Source: Leptolyngbyaceae cyanobacterium C42_A2020_001 (GTDB taxonomy: Bacteria; Cyanobacteriota; Cyanobacteriia; Leptolyngbyales; Leptolyngbyaceae). Taken from it: 36,056 bases of DNA. Where the stretch lies: the NCBI GenBank assembly GCA_015272515.1, contig JACYLN010000039.1, forward strand, positions 1-36,056, read 5' to 3'. A program made the position numbers and the translations under genes. Positions 8,119 to 16,354 of this stretch are shown in pieces. Every line of letters starts with the position of its first letter. Position 1 is the first letter of the stretch. The notes under the pieces were generated by a model. That model saw only the letters and a list, made by a program, of their open reading frames with translations, ran no database searches and was not told where the DNA came from.

Positions 8119-9012
8119 ATGCAGACCGTTGATCTCAGGGGGGTTCCTCACGCTTATGAGCTAACACCCCCAACTCCATCACGCAAGACTCTGGTTTTTA
8201 TCCACGGGTGGCTGCTGAGTCGCCACTACTGGAGTCTGCTGATTGAGCAGTTATCAACCGATCATCAATGCCTTGCTTACGATCTCCGGGGTTTTGGTAA
8301 TTCCTGCCTGCCGCCAGTAATTGATGATGTGGTGCCGTTGTCGAGTTATAGCCTGGCATCTTATGCCAAAGATCTGGCATCCCTGATCGAGCAGTTGAAT
8401 TTGACCAATGTCTGGCTGGTGGGACACTCGCTGGGTGGCAGCATTGCGATTTGGGGAGCTAGCCAGTTACCAGAATCAGTGAAGGGCGTAATTTGCATCA
8501 ACGCTGGAGGTGGAATTTATCTGAAAGAAGAATTTGAACGTTTTCGAGCGGCTGGGCGGCAGATTGTGAAATTACGTCCAAAATGGCTCTCACAGGTACC
8601 GTTTCTGGAATTGGCGTTTGTGCGATCGGGGACGGCGCGATCGCTGTCTCGTCAGTGGGCACGGCAACGCCTGGTAGATTTTGTCGTTGCCCATCCCGAT
8701 GCAGCATTGGGTGCGCTGTTGGAATCAACCACCGAAGTGGAAGTGCATCGCTTGCCCCAAATCGTCTCCAAGCTAGAGCAGCCTGTGTACTTCATTACCG
8801 GAACCCAGGACTCCATTATGGAGCCGCAGTACGTGCGCTATCTCGCCAGCTTTCATCGGTTGTTTGGGGAATGTGGTGACAACGTGTTTGAAATCTCTAA
8901 CTGTGGACATCTGGCAATGGTTGAGCAACCAGAAGCTGTTGCCAAAACGATTCAAACAATTCTTGCCAGCCATAATAGACTTGCCAGCCATAATAAAAAA
9001 GAGGAGTGCTGA
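8119..9012 (+). CDS. Alpha/beta-fold hydrolase
   Basis: A 297-residue serine hydrolase with a complete apparent triad: nucleophile Ser104 in VGHSLGG, Asp231 in ITGTQDSI, His264 in NCGHLAMVEQPEAV. The oxyanion region FIHGWLLSRHYW (27-38) and YDLRGFGNS (54-62) are standard. No signal peptide is seen, so it should be cytoplasmic. Substrate cannot be deduced; esterases, lactonases and thioesterases share this pattern. It follows the ACT-domain gene by 24 nt. The last residues carry an 18-bp tandem duplication (LASHNR, LASHNK), so the C-terminus is probably unconserved. Confidence 0.88.
   Translation: MQTVDLRGVPHAYELTPPTPSRKTLVFIHGWLLSRHYWSLLIEQLSTDHQCLAYDLRGFGNSCLPPVIDDVVPLSSYSLASYAKDLASLIEQLNLTNVWLVGHSLGGSIAIWGASQLPESVKGVICINAGGGIYLKEEFERFRAAGRQIVKLRPKWLSQVPFLELAFVRSGTARSLSRQWARQRLVDFVVAHPDAALGALLESTTEVEVHRLPQIVSKLEQPVYFITGTQDSIMEPQYVRYLASFHRLFGECGDNVFEISNCGHLAMVEQPEAVAKTIQTILASHNRLASHNKKEEC
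8963..8995 (+). repeat. 18-bp tandem duplication at the 3' end of the hydrolase gene
   Basis: TTGCCAGCCATAATA occurs at 8963-8977 and again at 8981-8995, separated by GAC. It keeps the frame and duplicates a six-residue unit at the hydrolase C-terminus. Confidence 0.85.
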
Positions 9013-9049
9013 ATTAGCAAAGAAGCTTTCGCAGGCGGCAGATACAGAT

Positions 9050-9919
9050 ATGTTTATCAATCCTAAAACTGATTTTGCTTTCAAGAAGATTTTTGGCTCT
9101 AAGCAAAGCAAAGATATTCTGATCAGTTTTCTGAACGCAATTTTGTATGAGGAGAAGCCAACCATTGAGGATCTGGAGATTCTCGATCCTTATCAAGCTC
9201 CCCGTATCAAAGGCATTAAAGACTCCTTCCTGGATGTTAAGGCGACGATCACTGGCAATAAGACTGTCATTATTGAAATGCAGGTGTTAAACGTGTTGGG
9301 CTTTGAGAAACGCGTTCTCTACAACGCCGTCAAAGCGTTCTCGATTCAACTAGACGTTGGAGACGACTACACCTTGCTCAATCCCGTGATTGCGTTGACC
9401 ATTACTGATTTTGAAATGTTTCCCAATACCTCCAAAATTATTTCTCGCTACGCCCTCAAAGAGAAAGAGGAACTAACAACCTACAGCAACGATATTGAAC
9501 TGGTGTTTGTAGAATTGCCCAAGTTTACGAAGGAACTGGATGATCTGGAGACGCTGACGGATAAGTGGTTGTATTTCCTCAAATTTGCAAATAAGCTCAA
9601 GAGCGTCCCGCCCAGCATGGAAAGCGTCCCTGCGCTCAATCATGCATTCAAAGTGGCACAACAGAGCAGGCTCACTCGCAAGGAATTAGAGATTTTAGAG
9701 AAACGCGAGATGTTTTTGCACGACAGTCGTAATGCCATCTTAAAGGCTGAGCAACAGGCGTTAGAGCGAGGACTGCAACAAGGACTACAACAAGGACTGG
9801 AGCAAGGACGACGGGAGCAAGCGATCGCGATCGCTCAACAGTTGCTCGATATCTTGGACACGGAAACTATCAGCCGCAAAACAGGATTGAGCATTGAAGA
9901 AATTCAAAACCTGAATTGA
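9050..9919 (+). CDS. Rpn-family PD-(D/E)xK nuclease (recombination-promoting nuclease/transposase-like)
   Basis: Rpn proteins are PD-(D/E)xK endonucleases linked to recA-independent recombination and, in some cases, phage defence. The 289-residue protein starts with the family signature MFINPKTDFAFKKIFG. The nuclease core follows: Asp62 in FLDVKA and Glu76-x-Gln78 in VIIEMQ, the D...ExQ variant typical of this family. After a helical middle, residues about 243-260 contain repeated Gly-Leu-Gln-Gln units (ERGLQQ, QGLQQG, GLEQGRREQ) and then a small helical C-terminal domain (ISRKTGLSIEEIQNL), as in many cyanobacterial members. The ATG at 9050 fits the family N-terminus; the frame is open further upstream but overlaps the hydrolase gene. 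It lies 37 nt after the hydrolase gene and converges on tsaD. Confidence 0.9.
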   Translation: MFINPKTDFAFKKIFGSKQSKDILISFLNAILYEEKPTIEDLEILDPYQAPRIKGIKDSFLDVKATITGNKTVIIEMQVLNVLGFEKRVLYNAVKAFSIQLDVGDDYTLLNPVIALTITDFEMFPNTSKIISRYALKEKEELTTYSNDIELVFVELPKFTKELDDLETLTDKWLYFLKFANKLKSVPPSMESVPALNHAFKVAQQSRLTRKELEILEKREMFLHDSRNAILKAEQQALERGLQQGLQQGLEQGRREQAIAIAQQLLDILDTETISRKTGLSIEEIQNLN

Positions 9920-9958
9920 ATTGTCTTTGATTTAACAGTAATCCAAGCTGCCTTCGCC

Positions 9959-10999
9959 TCACAGGTAAAGCTGCATCACGTCTGAAATTGGCATTCGTGA
10001 CTGGGCACCCAGGGTTAAAGGAGAGGTGTGCCCGTGGTTGAAATGGTCAGCAGCGGCGCAGGCAATCATGGCGGCGTTGTCGGTACAGAACTTGAGCGGC
10101 GGGAACAGTACGCGCAAATTGTGTTTTGCCCCCGCTGCTTGCAAATGTTGACGTAACCCACTGTTGGCAGCAACTCCACCTCCCACAGCGATCGTATCCA
10201 GTCCGTAATCTAACGCGCAGGCGATCGCTCGTTTGGTAAGGGCTTTTGCCACCGTTTCCTGAAAACTGGCTGCCAAATCATGTACGGGTAGTTCGGGTGC
10301 TTCCTGTTGCAGCTTTTGGGTTAGTCGCAGAACCGCCGTTTTCAACCCGCTGAAGCTGGAATCGTAGCGGTGAAAGCCGCCTTCTGGCAGCGACACCTGC
10401 CCTTCCGGCAATACAAAGGCTTTGGGATTACCCTGTTGTGCCAATTTGTCGATGATGGGACCACCGGGGTAGCCCAGGTTCATTAGCCGAGCTACCTTAT
10501 CAAACGCTTCTCCCGCTGCATCATCGCGAGTTTGCCCCAGTATTTCGTAGTGCCCGCAATCTTTCACATAAATCAAACTGGTGTGCCCGCCGGAGACGAG
10601 CAGGCAAATGAAGGGTGGCTCCAGGTTGGGTTCGCTCAGGTAAGAGGCATAGATATGCCCTTCTAAATGATGCACGCCCAGGAAGGGTTTTTGCTGCAAT
10701 ATTGCCAGGGTTTTCGCAGCGGTTAAGCCCACCAATAACGCTCCCACCAGTCCTGGTGCACAGGTTGCCGCAATTCCATCAACCTCAGACCAAGTGAGAT
10801 GGGCTTCAGTCAGGGCTTGGGCGATCGCTGGATTCAGTGTCTCCAAATGCTTCCGAGATGCCACCTCTGGCACGACCCCCCCATAGGGTTGATGGGTTGC
10901 AATCTGAGACGAAACAACACTACTCAAAATTTCACGGTTGTTTACAATTGCTACCGCGGTTTCGTCACAACTTGTTTCAATTGCCAAAATGGTTGCCAT
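9959..10999 (-). CDS. tsaD: tRNA N6-adenosine threonylcarbamoyltransferase
   Basis: TsaD (Gcp/YgjD/Kae1) transfers the threonylcarbamoyl group to A37 of ANN-decoding tRNAs, together with TsaB and TsaE. The 346-residue protein has [16 protein letters not shown] at the N-terminus, metal-binding His111 and His115 in HHLEGH, the LLVSGGHT nucleotide-binding loop, [19 protein letters not shown], and a C-terminal CTDNAAMIA motif with the third metal ligand. All key residues are present. The start ATG is at 10999. It is divergent from psaF, with a 166-bp shared upstream region; I recall the same tsaD-psaF neighbourhood in Synechocystis, which would make it conserved cyanobacterial gene order. Confidence 0.97.
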   Translation of the reverse strand: MATILAIETSCDETAVAIVNNREILSSVVSSQIATHQPYGGVVPEVASRKHLETLNPAIAQALTEAHLTWSEVDGIAATCAPGLVGALLVGLTAAKTLAILQQKPFLGVHHLEGHIYASYLSEPNLEPPFICLLVSGGHTSLIYVKDCGHYEILGQTRDDAAGEAFDKVARLMNLGYPGGPIIDKLAQQGNPKAFVLPEGQVSLPEGGFHRYDSSFSGLKTAVLRLTQKLQQEAPELPVHDLAASFQETVAKALTKRAIACALDYGLDTIAVGGGVAANSGLRQHLQAAGAKHNLRVLFPPLKFCTDNAAMIACAAADHFNHGHTSPLTLGAQSRMPISDVMQLYL

Positions 11000-11074
11000 T
11001 TGCTGGTAATTTCATGAAGATAATGAGCTGCCCTCTGAGCTTAGATTCTGAACGGACTAGCTCAAATGCTTAAT

Positions 11075-11089
11075 GCTAAATAGTTTAGC
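11075..11089. promoter_or_regulatory. Perfect inverted repeat between tsaD and psaF
   Basis: GCTAAA (11075-11080) and TTTAGC (11084-11089) form a perfect 6-bp-arm palindrome around TAG, 77 bp before the psaF start and 76 bp before tsaD. It is a possible operator for either gene; it does not match the HLR1 direct-repeat site known for RpaB. Confidence 0.35.
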
Positions 11090-11165
11090 GAACCTGGCAT
11101 TACGAAAATGACCGCTCTTTATTTGTAAAACAGACATCATTCTTGAAACGAAGGGAAACAATTCC

Positions 11166-11651
11166 ATGCGACGATTGTTTGCTCTCATTCTTGCCGTTAC
11201 CCTCTGGTTTGGGTTTGCCCCAACCCAGTCTGCTGAGGCATTTAACCTGACCCCATGCAGTGAAAGCGCAGCATTTGCTCAACGAGCAAAATCTTCTGTT
11301 AGCCCAACGGCTCCTCAACGTTATGAGTTCTACGCTAAATCTGGCTTGTTGTGCGGTGAAGATGGCTTGCCCCACCTGATTGTGGATGGCAGCTTGAATC
11401 ACGCAGGGGAATTCCTGATTCCCAGTATCCTCTTCTTGTACATCGCTGGTTGGATTGGCTGGGCTGGACGCTCCTACATCCAGGCTGCGAAGAAGAGTGG
11501 CTCTGCTGAAGAGAAGGAAATCATTATCGATGTGCCTCTGGCAGTGAAGTGTTCTTTGTCAGGAGCTACCTGGCCCCTGCTGGCGCTCAAAGAGTTCACC
11601 ACGGGCGAATTGACCGCGAAAGACACTGAAATTCCTGTTTCACCTCGTTAA
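11166..11651 (+). CDS. psaF: Photosystem I reaction center subunit III (PsaF)
   Basis: PsaF is the plastocyanin/cytochrome c6-side subunit of photosystem I in the thylakoid membrane. The 161-residue precursor has a lumen-targeting signal (about 1-24, ending QSAEA before FNLTPC). Two lumenal Cys in LTPCSES and GLLCGEDG follow, then [18 protein letters not shown], a membrane segment around [15 protein letters not shown], and a stromal-side tail. Length and all landmark segments are normal. A Shine-Dalgarno-like GAAGGGAA precedes the ATG by about 8 nt. psaJ follows after 37 nt, making the usual psaFJ operon. Confidence 0.97.
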   Translation: MRRLFALILAVTLWFGFAPTQSAEAFNLTPCSESAAFAQRAKSSVSPTAPQRYEFYAKSGLLCGEDGLPHLIVDGSLNHAGEFLIPSILFLYIAGWIGWAGRSYIQAAKKSGSAEEKEIIIDVPLAVKCSLSGATWPLLALKEFTTGELTAKDTEIPVSPR

Positions 11652-11688
11652 TTGTCGTCCTTGTTTGCCTCTTTTGGGAGAATTCATC

Positions 11689-11820
11689 ATGCAATATTTT
11701 GTGAAATATCTTTCCACCGCTCCGGTAATCACTGCCATCTGGCTTACTATCACAGCGGGAATTTTGATTGAGTTTAATCGGTTTTTTCCAGATCTACTTT
11801 TCCATCCGCTGGTTAAGTAG
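11689..11820 (+). CDS. psaJ: Photosystem I subunit IX (PsaJ)
   Basis: A 43-residue single-span membrane protein that binds next to PsaF in photosystem I. The translation begins [18 protein letters not shown], continues through the hydrophobic stretch [14 protein letters not shown], and ends LLFHPLVK, all typical of PsaJ, including the conserved Glu-Phe-Asn-Arg-Phe. GGGAG lies about 8 nt before the ATG. It is co-transcribed with psaF and followed directly by a terminator. Confidence 0.96.
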   Translation: MQYFVKYLSTAPVITAIWLTITAGILIEFNRFFPDLLFHPLVK

Positions 11821-11841
11821 GTTCTAACCTCAGAAATAACT

Positions 11842-11880
11842 AAAAGCCCACGATTTGAACGTTTTCAGGTGTGGGCTTTT
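11842..11880 (+). terminator. Rho-independent terminator of psaFJ
   Basis: AAAAGCCCAC (11842-11851) is a perfect complement of GTGGGCTTTT (11871-11880). The 19-nt loop contains a small inner GAA/TTC stem. The stem lies 21 nt after the psaJ stop, with the T-run in its 3' arm. The symmetric A/T flanks could also serve gmk transcripts coming from the right. Confidence 0.8.
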
Positions 11881-11969
11881 ATTGTGGGTAATATCGCTAT
11901 CTTTTCCGCATCTGGCGATCGCATACTTCCCGCAAGGTAATCACTTTGCTCGTGGCGATATCGTACTCT

Positions 11970-12533
11970 TCAGCACACCGCAGGCGCAAACAGCGCTTCT
12001 TCAATCCGGTTGAGAGCTTTATCAAAATCATCATTGATGATTTGCAGATCAAACTCATCCGCTGCGCTAATTTCCTCCTGAGCACGTTGTAGCCTGCGCG
12101 CGATCGCATCCTCCGTATCTTGTCCTCGTCCTCGAATGCGACATTCCAATTCCACAATAGACGGTGGCAGAATAAAAATTCGTAGCGCCTCTGGAAAGGT
12201 TTTGCGAATCTGGCGTGCTCCTTCCAGCTCAATTTCTAAAATCACCCAGTGCCCTTGCCGAATCTGCTCCTCAACGACCGTGCGCGGCGTACCATACAAA
12301 TTCCCCGCAAACTCTGCCCATTCCAGCAATTCCCCATTGGCAATCATGCGTTCAAAGGTGGGACGAGTCACAAAAAAGTAATCGCTACCATGAATTTCAC
12401 CGGGTCGAGGCGATCGAGTTGTTGCTGACACCGAAAGGTAAAGCTCCGGATGCCGTTTGAGCAGCGATCGCAGGAGGGTTCCCTTGCCTACGCCACTCGG
12501 ACCTGTTAAAACAATCAATCTGCCCATGCCCAT
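11970..12533 (-). CDS. gmk: Guanylate kinase
   Basis: Phosphorylates GMP to GDP with ATP, in cytoplasmic purine nucleotide metabolism. The 187-residue protein has the P-loop GPSGVGKG (about 11-18), the GMP-binding [13 protein letters not shown], the conserved YFFV and [10 protein letters not shown] segments, and the lid RRLQRAQEE. Length is typical. Two in-frame ATGs begin the protein (MGMGRL); the inner one at 12527 could be the true start. It lies 129 bp downstream of remA on the same strand, a pairing I also recall in Firmicutes, and the two may form an operon. Confidence 0.95.
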   Translation of the reverse strand: MGMGRLIVLTGPSGVGKGTLLRSLLKRHPELYLSVSATTRSPRPGEIHGSDYFFVTRPTFERMIANGELLEWAEFAGNLYGTPRTVVEEQIRQGHWVILEIELEGARQIRKTFPEALRIFILPPSIVELECRIRGRGQDTEDAIARRLQRAQEEISAADEFDLQIINDDFDKALNRIEEALFAPAVC

Positions 12534-12662
12534 GCTTGCGTTCCCTAATTTGAAGAAGGACTTTTTAATATTCTGTTAACGTTCACTTCATTTAGACAAG
12601 TAGGAAACAGTTTAATTGTCTGATTTCTGAATTTGCCCCCAATTTTAATGCCCAGATGCAAA

Positions 12663-12929
12663 TTAATCATCGGCTCCATGACCGTCCTTACTAGAAATAA
12701 ACCGATTGGCGACGGTCTCTGGCTGAATGGCAGACAGAATAACATGACCAGAGTCCGTTATGATCACAGCTCTGGTGCGCCGTCCATAGGTTGCATCGAT
12801 CAGTTGTCGGCTATCCCTAGCATCGGTAATGATCCGTTTGATTGGAGCCGATTCGGGACTGACAATCGCAATCACCCGATTCGCGGACACAATGTTCCCG
12901 AAGCCTATATTGATTAACTTGATGTCCAT
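12663..12929 (-). CDS. remA: RemA-family regulator (DUF370)
   Basis: An 88-residue protein with the almost invariant family sequence: start [19 protein letters not shown], then [37 protein letters not shown], and [16 protein letters not shown]. In Bacillus subtilis RemA is a DNA-binding activator of biofilm matrix genes. The cyanobacterial role is not established. I chose the ATG at 12929 because it gives the family N-terminus. gmk follows downstream, and an NFACT gene is divergent upstream, with a perfect 8-bp-arm palindrome between them. Confidence 0.93.
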   Translation of the reverse strand: MDIKLINIGFGNIVSANRVIAIVSPESAPIKRIITDARDSRQLIDATYGRRTRAVIITDSGHVILSAIQPETVANRFISSKDGHGADD

Positions 12930-12957
12930 GTTCGGCTGACTGCAAGATGGGATGAGG

Positions 12958-12975
12958 AGCATACGTTCGTATGCT
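12958..12975. promoter_or_regulatory. Palindrome between remA and the NFACT gene
   Basis: AGCATACG and CGTATGCT form a perfect inverted repeat around TT, 29 bp upstream of the remA start and about 50 bp upstream of the NFACT start. Placement between divergent genes, one of them a DNA-binding regulator, suggests an operator, but no factor can be named. Confidence 0.4.
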
Positions 12976-13027
12976 GTCGATCGTATCTGTAAAAATTTTG
13001 AGCCACAAGGTTAAATCGTCTTCTCCT

Positions 13028-14803
13028 GTGCAACCTGTAGACTTTACAACCCTGACAGCCATTTGTGCTGAACTGCGATCGCGCTGGTTACCCGCCCGCT
13101 TAGAGCAGGTTTATCAGCGCGATCGCCATACCTTGTTTTTGGGACTCCGGACTTTAGACAAGCGCGGTTGGCTGTTAGTTTCCTGGCATCCACAAGCTGC
13201 TCGTTTGGGTATTAGCGATGCGCCTCCTCGTAGCCCAGATACTTTCACCTTTAGCCAGCAGTTGCGTCACCAAATTGGCAACCTGGCACTGGTGGCAATA
13301 GAGGCGATCGCTCCCTGGGAACGGGCGCTGGATCTGCAATTTGCCCGTCGTCCCGGTGATTCGCCTTTGTGGCATTTATATGTGGAAATTATGGGGAAGT
13401 ACAGCAATGTGGTGTTGGCCAACCAGGACAACCAGATTGTGACAGCGGCTCATCAAGTCAGCGCTCAACAGTCCAGAGTGCGCCCCATCCAGACGGGAGA
13501 ACCCTACGAAATTCCTCCAGGTCTCGCCAATCCCAGTCCCAGCCTGTCCGAACCTTTTGAGCGCTGGCAGGAGCGAGTCAGCTTGGTACCAGGTGCGTTA
13601 AAGAAGAACCTTTTGAACACCTATCGAGGCGTGAGTTCGGCGATCTCCCTGACGCTGATTCATGCTGCCAACCTCGACCCTACCCAATCCACCCAAACTC
13701 TGGCTGAAGCAGATTGGCGATCGCTGTTTCAGCAATGGCAGCGCTGGCTCCAGGTGCTTGAGCAGGAGCAGTTTCAACCAGGCTGGTTGGATGAGGGCTA
13801 CACCGTTTTAGGCTGGGATGCCGTTACCCCCGTCGCCAGTGTTCAGGAATTGATTGATCGCTACTACCGCGATCGCCTGAATTTGCAAGAGTTCACCCAG
13901 CTTCACCATCAACTTCAGCAAAAATTGACCAACCTGCTCACCAAGTTGCACATTAAAGCCCAGGATTTTCGCAATCGCATGGCCCAGTCTGACCAGGCAG
14001 ATCGCTATCGGGAGCAAGCAGATCTATTAATGGCGCACTTGCATGAATGGCAGCCTGGAATGCCTGCAATTGCTCTCGCCGACTTTGCCACGGGAGAACC
14101 CATCACGATTCCGCTCAATCCAGAAAAAAATGCCGTTCAAAATGCTCAAGCCCTTTACAAACGCCATCAAAAATTGAAACGGGCACGCAGCGCGATTGCT
14201 CCTTTGTTGGAAGATGTAACCAACGAAATCGAGTACCTGGAGCAAGTCGAAGCCTCCCTGACTGAACTCAAGCAGTATGAAACCCAGGAAGATTTAGACG
14301 CACTACAAGAAATTCGCGATGAGTTGGTGCAGCAAAATTATTTGGATAAGCCAGAATACAGCAACCCTTCAGCCAACCGTGAAGACAGTGCCAGCCAGCC
14401 CTACCGCTACCAAACGCCTACTGGGTTTGAGGTGTTGGTAGGGCGGAACAATCGCCAAAACGATCACCTCACTTTTCGGACGGCCGGTGATTACGACCTG
14501 TGGTTTCATACTCAAGAAATTCCGGGAAGCCATGTGTTGCTGCGGTTAGAGCCTGGTAGTAGCCCAGAAACATCAGATCTGGAATACGTTGCCAATATCG
14601 CTGCTTTTCATAGCCGAGCACGACAAAGCGAGCAGGTTCCAGTGGTTTACACCAAACCTAAAAACGTCTACAAACCCAAAGGCGCAAAGCCAGGAATGAT
14701 TGTTTACAAGCATGAGCAAGTCATTTGGGGCAAGCCGCAGCAGCTTGCAGATGCCATCTTTCAAAAGACAGGGAAAATGTCAGGAAAGCGTGAAGATTTA
14801 TGA
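13028..14803 (+). CDS. NFACT family protein (RqcH/Rqc2 homolog)
   Basis: Bacterial RqcH binds stalled 50S subunits with peptidyl-tRNA and directs alanine tailing of the nascent chain in ribosome-associated quality control. The 591-residue protein has an NFACT-N domain beginning VDFTTLTAICAEL and RLEQVYQRDRHTLFLGLRT. A helix-hairpin and coiled-coil region covers about 260-450 (for example LHHQLQQKLTNLLTKLHI and EYLEQVEASLTELKQYE). The C-terminal NFACT-R (DUF814) domain has FEVLVGRNNRQNDHLTFR, DLWFHTQEIPGSHVLLR and YTKPKNVYKPKGAKPGMI. I chose the GTG at 13028 because the following residues (QPVDFTTLTA) match the family N-terminus; an ATG at 12971 in the same frame lies inside the upstream palindrome. 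A terminator occurs about 130 bp downstream. Confidence 0.9.
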   Translation: MQPVDFTTLTAICAELRSRWLPARLEQVYQRDRHTLFLGLRTLDKRGWLLVSWHPQAARLGISDAPPRSPDTFTFSQQLRHQIGNLALVAIEAIAPWERALDLQFARRPGDSPLWHLYVEIMGKYSNVVLANQDNQIVTAAHQVSAQQSRVRPIQTGEPYEIPPGLANPSPSLSEPFERWQERVSLVPGALKKNLLNTYRGVSSAISLTLIHAANLDPTQSTQTLAEADWRSLFQQWQRWLQVLEQEQFQPGWLDEGYTVLGWDAVTPVASVQELIDRYYRDRLNLQEFTQLHHQLQQKLTNLLTKLHIKAQDFRNRMAQSDQADRYREQADLLMAHLHEWQPGMPAIALADFATGEPITIPLNPEKNAVQNAQALYKRHQKLKRARSAIAPLLEDVTNEIEYLEQVEASLTELKQYETQEDLDALQEIRDELVQQNYLDKPEYSNPSANREDSASQPYRYQTPTGFEVLVGRNNRQNDHLTFRTAGDYDLWFHTQEIPGSHVLLRLEPGSSPETSDLEYVANIAAFHSRARQSEQVPVVYTKPKNVYKPKGAKPGMIVYKHEQVIWGKPQQLADAIFQKTGKMSGKREDL

Positions 14804-14824
14804 AAAAAGATTTGTGTATCTTGT

Positions 14825-14830
14825 TACAAT
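14825..14830 (+). promoter_or_regulatory. Candidate -10 element (TACAAT) for the small RNA
   Basis: TACAAT, preceded by TTGT, sits 22 bp after the NFACT stop. No good -35 is seen at the expected spacing, so the promoter is weak or activator-dependent. Confidence 0.35.
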
Positions 14831-14836
14831 AAGACC

Positions 14837-14968
14837 CTAGAGGGGATTAATAATCCTATGACCCGCTGCAAGTTTGGGAACGCGCAGATTGGGTTCCTCC
14901 ATTTGAGAGAACAACGCAGAAAACCATTGGAGCGATCGGTCAGTTTCTGGCTGGTCGCTTTTCTTTTG
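14837..14968 (+). ncRNA. Candidate small RNA ending in a strong terminator
   Basis: About 130 nt between a -10-like TACAAT and a very strong terminator. The interval contains a GGATT-aat-AATCC hairpin and a GGAAC/GTTCC hairpin (about 14877-14897), followed by an unpaired CCTCC that could pair with a Shine-Dalgarno. It is not explained by the flanking coding regions; it could also simply be the 3' UTR of the NFACT gene. It does not match the core sequences I know for 6S, SRP, tmRNA or Yfr1 RNA. A 52-codon ATG frame (14858-15016) runs through the terminator and is unlikely to be a gene. Confidence 0.4.
14931..14968 (+). terminator. Strong Rho-independent terminator
   Basis: AGCGATCGGTCAG (14931-14943) pairs over 13 positions, including three G-U pairs, with CTGGCTGGTCGCT (14947-14959). 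The loop is TTT and TTTCTTTT follows. It would end transcription of the NFACT gene and/or the candidate small RNA before the glycosyltransferase gene. Confidence 0.85.
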
Positions 14969-15063
14969 GACGATCGCGCATCTGTTCTAAAACAAGCTTG
15001 GACAATCCAGCTTTAGGCGTATACTGCTGGCATCTGGTGTGTAGGTCAATTTGGATTAACGTT

Positions 15064-16236
15064 GTGTTGAGCGATCGCCCATCCCTGGCGGGATTAAAAT
15101 TTGCGTTGGTTCATGAGTGGCTCACTCCCAAAGCCACGGGTGGCTCTGAGCTGGTGGTTCAAGAAATTTTGAAATGGATCGATGCAGACCTATATGCCCT
15201 GATCGATTTTGAATCCACCAATCCAGACAGTTATCTCTACAAACGGGCGATCGGTACCACCTTTCTGCAACACTTTCCGCTGGCAGGCAACGGGGTTCAA
15301 AAATATTTGCCGTTTTTGCCCTTCGCGATCGAGCAACTGAACCTGAACGATTACGATGTGATTCTCTCCTCATCTCACTGCGTTGCGAAGGGGGTGTTGA
15401 CTGGGTCGCACCAGCTTCATATTTGCTATTGTCATGCGCCCCTGCGTTACGCCTGGGACTTAACCTTTGACTATTTATACAGCAGTCGGGCAGGGCAAGG
15501 CTGGACAGGGGTGTTGACTCGCTATTTGCTGCATCGCCTGCGCCAATGGGATGTAATTAGCGCCAACCGGGTAGATTATTTCGTTGCCAATTCCCAAAAT
15601 ACAGCCCGTCGGATCTGGCGCTGTTACCGTCGTTCGGCGGAAGTGATTTATCCTCCTGTGAAAACAAAGCGATTCCAGTTTCAACCGCAGAAAGAAGAGT
15701 TTTACCTAACTGTTTCACGGCTTGTTAGCTACAAAAAAATTTCGCTAATCGTGGAAGCATTTAATCAATCGGGGCGATCGCTGGTAGTCATTGGCGAAGG
15801 TCCTGAACTGCCCCTGATCCGCCAGCTTGCCAAGCCAAATGTGCAGGTGTTGGGCTGGCAACCTGATGAGGTGGTGGAACAGTACATGGCTCAGGCAAAA
15901 GCCTTTATCTACGCCGCTCACGAAGATTTTGGTATTGCTCCCGTTGAGGCCCAAGCCTGTGGTACGCCAGTGATTGCTTTTGGGGCGGGTGGCACCCTAG
16001 AGACCGTTCGCGACCTGAGTCAGCATCCCGACAAAGCTACAGGCATTTTGTTTCCTCAGCAAACTGTGACTGCTTTAGTGGGAGCGATCGCGGCGTTTGA
16101 GGAGCATCAGCACTACTTTAAACCGGAGGTGATTCGATCTCATGCATTAACGTTCGATTCTGCAATTTTCAAGCAACGCTATCTCAATTTTCTGGAGTCT
16201 TGCTATCAAGAATTTCAGGCTAAGTTGCCACTTTAA
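15064..16236 (+). CDS. GT4-family glycosyltransferase (exopolysaccharide type)
   Basis: A GT-B fold retaining glycosyltransferase acting on a nucleotide-sugar donor at the cytoplasmic face. The ~390-residue protein begins LAGLKFALVHEWLTPKATGG, has a donor-domain start ICYCHAPLRYAW, the linker YFVANSQNTARRIWRCY, VIYPPV, TVSRLVSYKKI, VIGEGPELPLI and the EX7E motif EDFGIAPVEAQACGTPVIAF. This sequence pattern is that of mannosyl/glucosyl transferases in exopolysaccharide loci. The GTG at 15064 is my best start; a TTG at 14998 is possible but adds a non-conserved leader. An initiating sugar-phosphate transferase follows 118 bp downstream, so the two probably work in the same polymer pathway. Confidence 0.88.
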   Translation: MLSDRPSLAGLKFALVHEWLTPKATGGSELVVQEILKWIDADLYALIDFESTNPDSYLYKRAIGTTFLQHFPLAGNGVQKYLPFLPFAIEQLNLNDYDVILSSSHCVAKGVLTGSHQLHICYCHAPLRYAWDLTFDYLYSSRAGQGWTGVLTRYLLHRLRQWDVISANRVDYFVANSQNTARRIWRCYRRSAEVIYPPVKTKRFQFQPQKEEFYLTVSRLVSYKKISLIVEAFNQSGRSLVVIGEGPELPLIRQLAKPNVQVLGWQPDEVVEQYMAQAKAFIYAAHEDFGIAPVEAQACGTPVIAFGAGGTLETVRDLSQHPDKATGILFPQQTVTALVGAIAAFEEHQHYFKPEVIRSHALTFDSAIFKQRYLNFLESCYQEFQAKLPL

Positions 16237-16354
16237 CTTCACGTCTCTCGTTTTAGCCATCAAATTTTCACTGAATTGGAACTAAAGAGAGCGTAGAAGT
16301 GGTCAGTGGCTTTATGATCAGGACTGTGTGTGGTGTGGATACGCAAGGAGTAAA

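Noticed and set aside
8864-9049. Upstream extension of the Rpn nuclease overlapping the hydrolase gene
   Set aside because: The family N-terminus (MFINPKTDFAF) starts at 9050, and the extension is the hydrolase gene read out of frame.
14858-15016. 52-codon ATG frame after the NFACT gene
   Set aside because: It reads straight through a strong terminator hairpin and has no recognisable content or ribosome-binding site.
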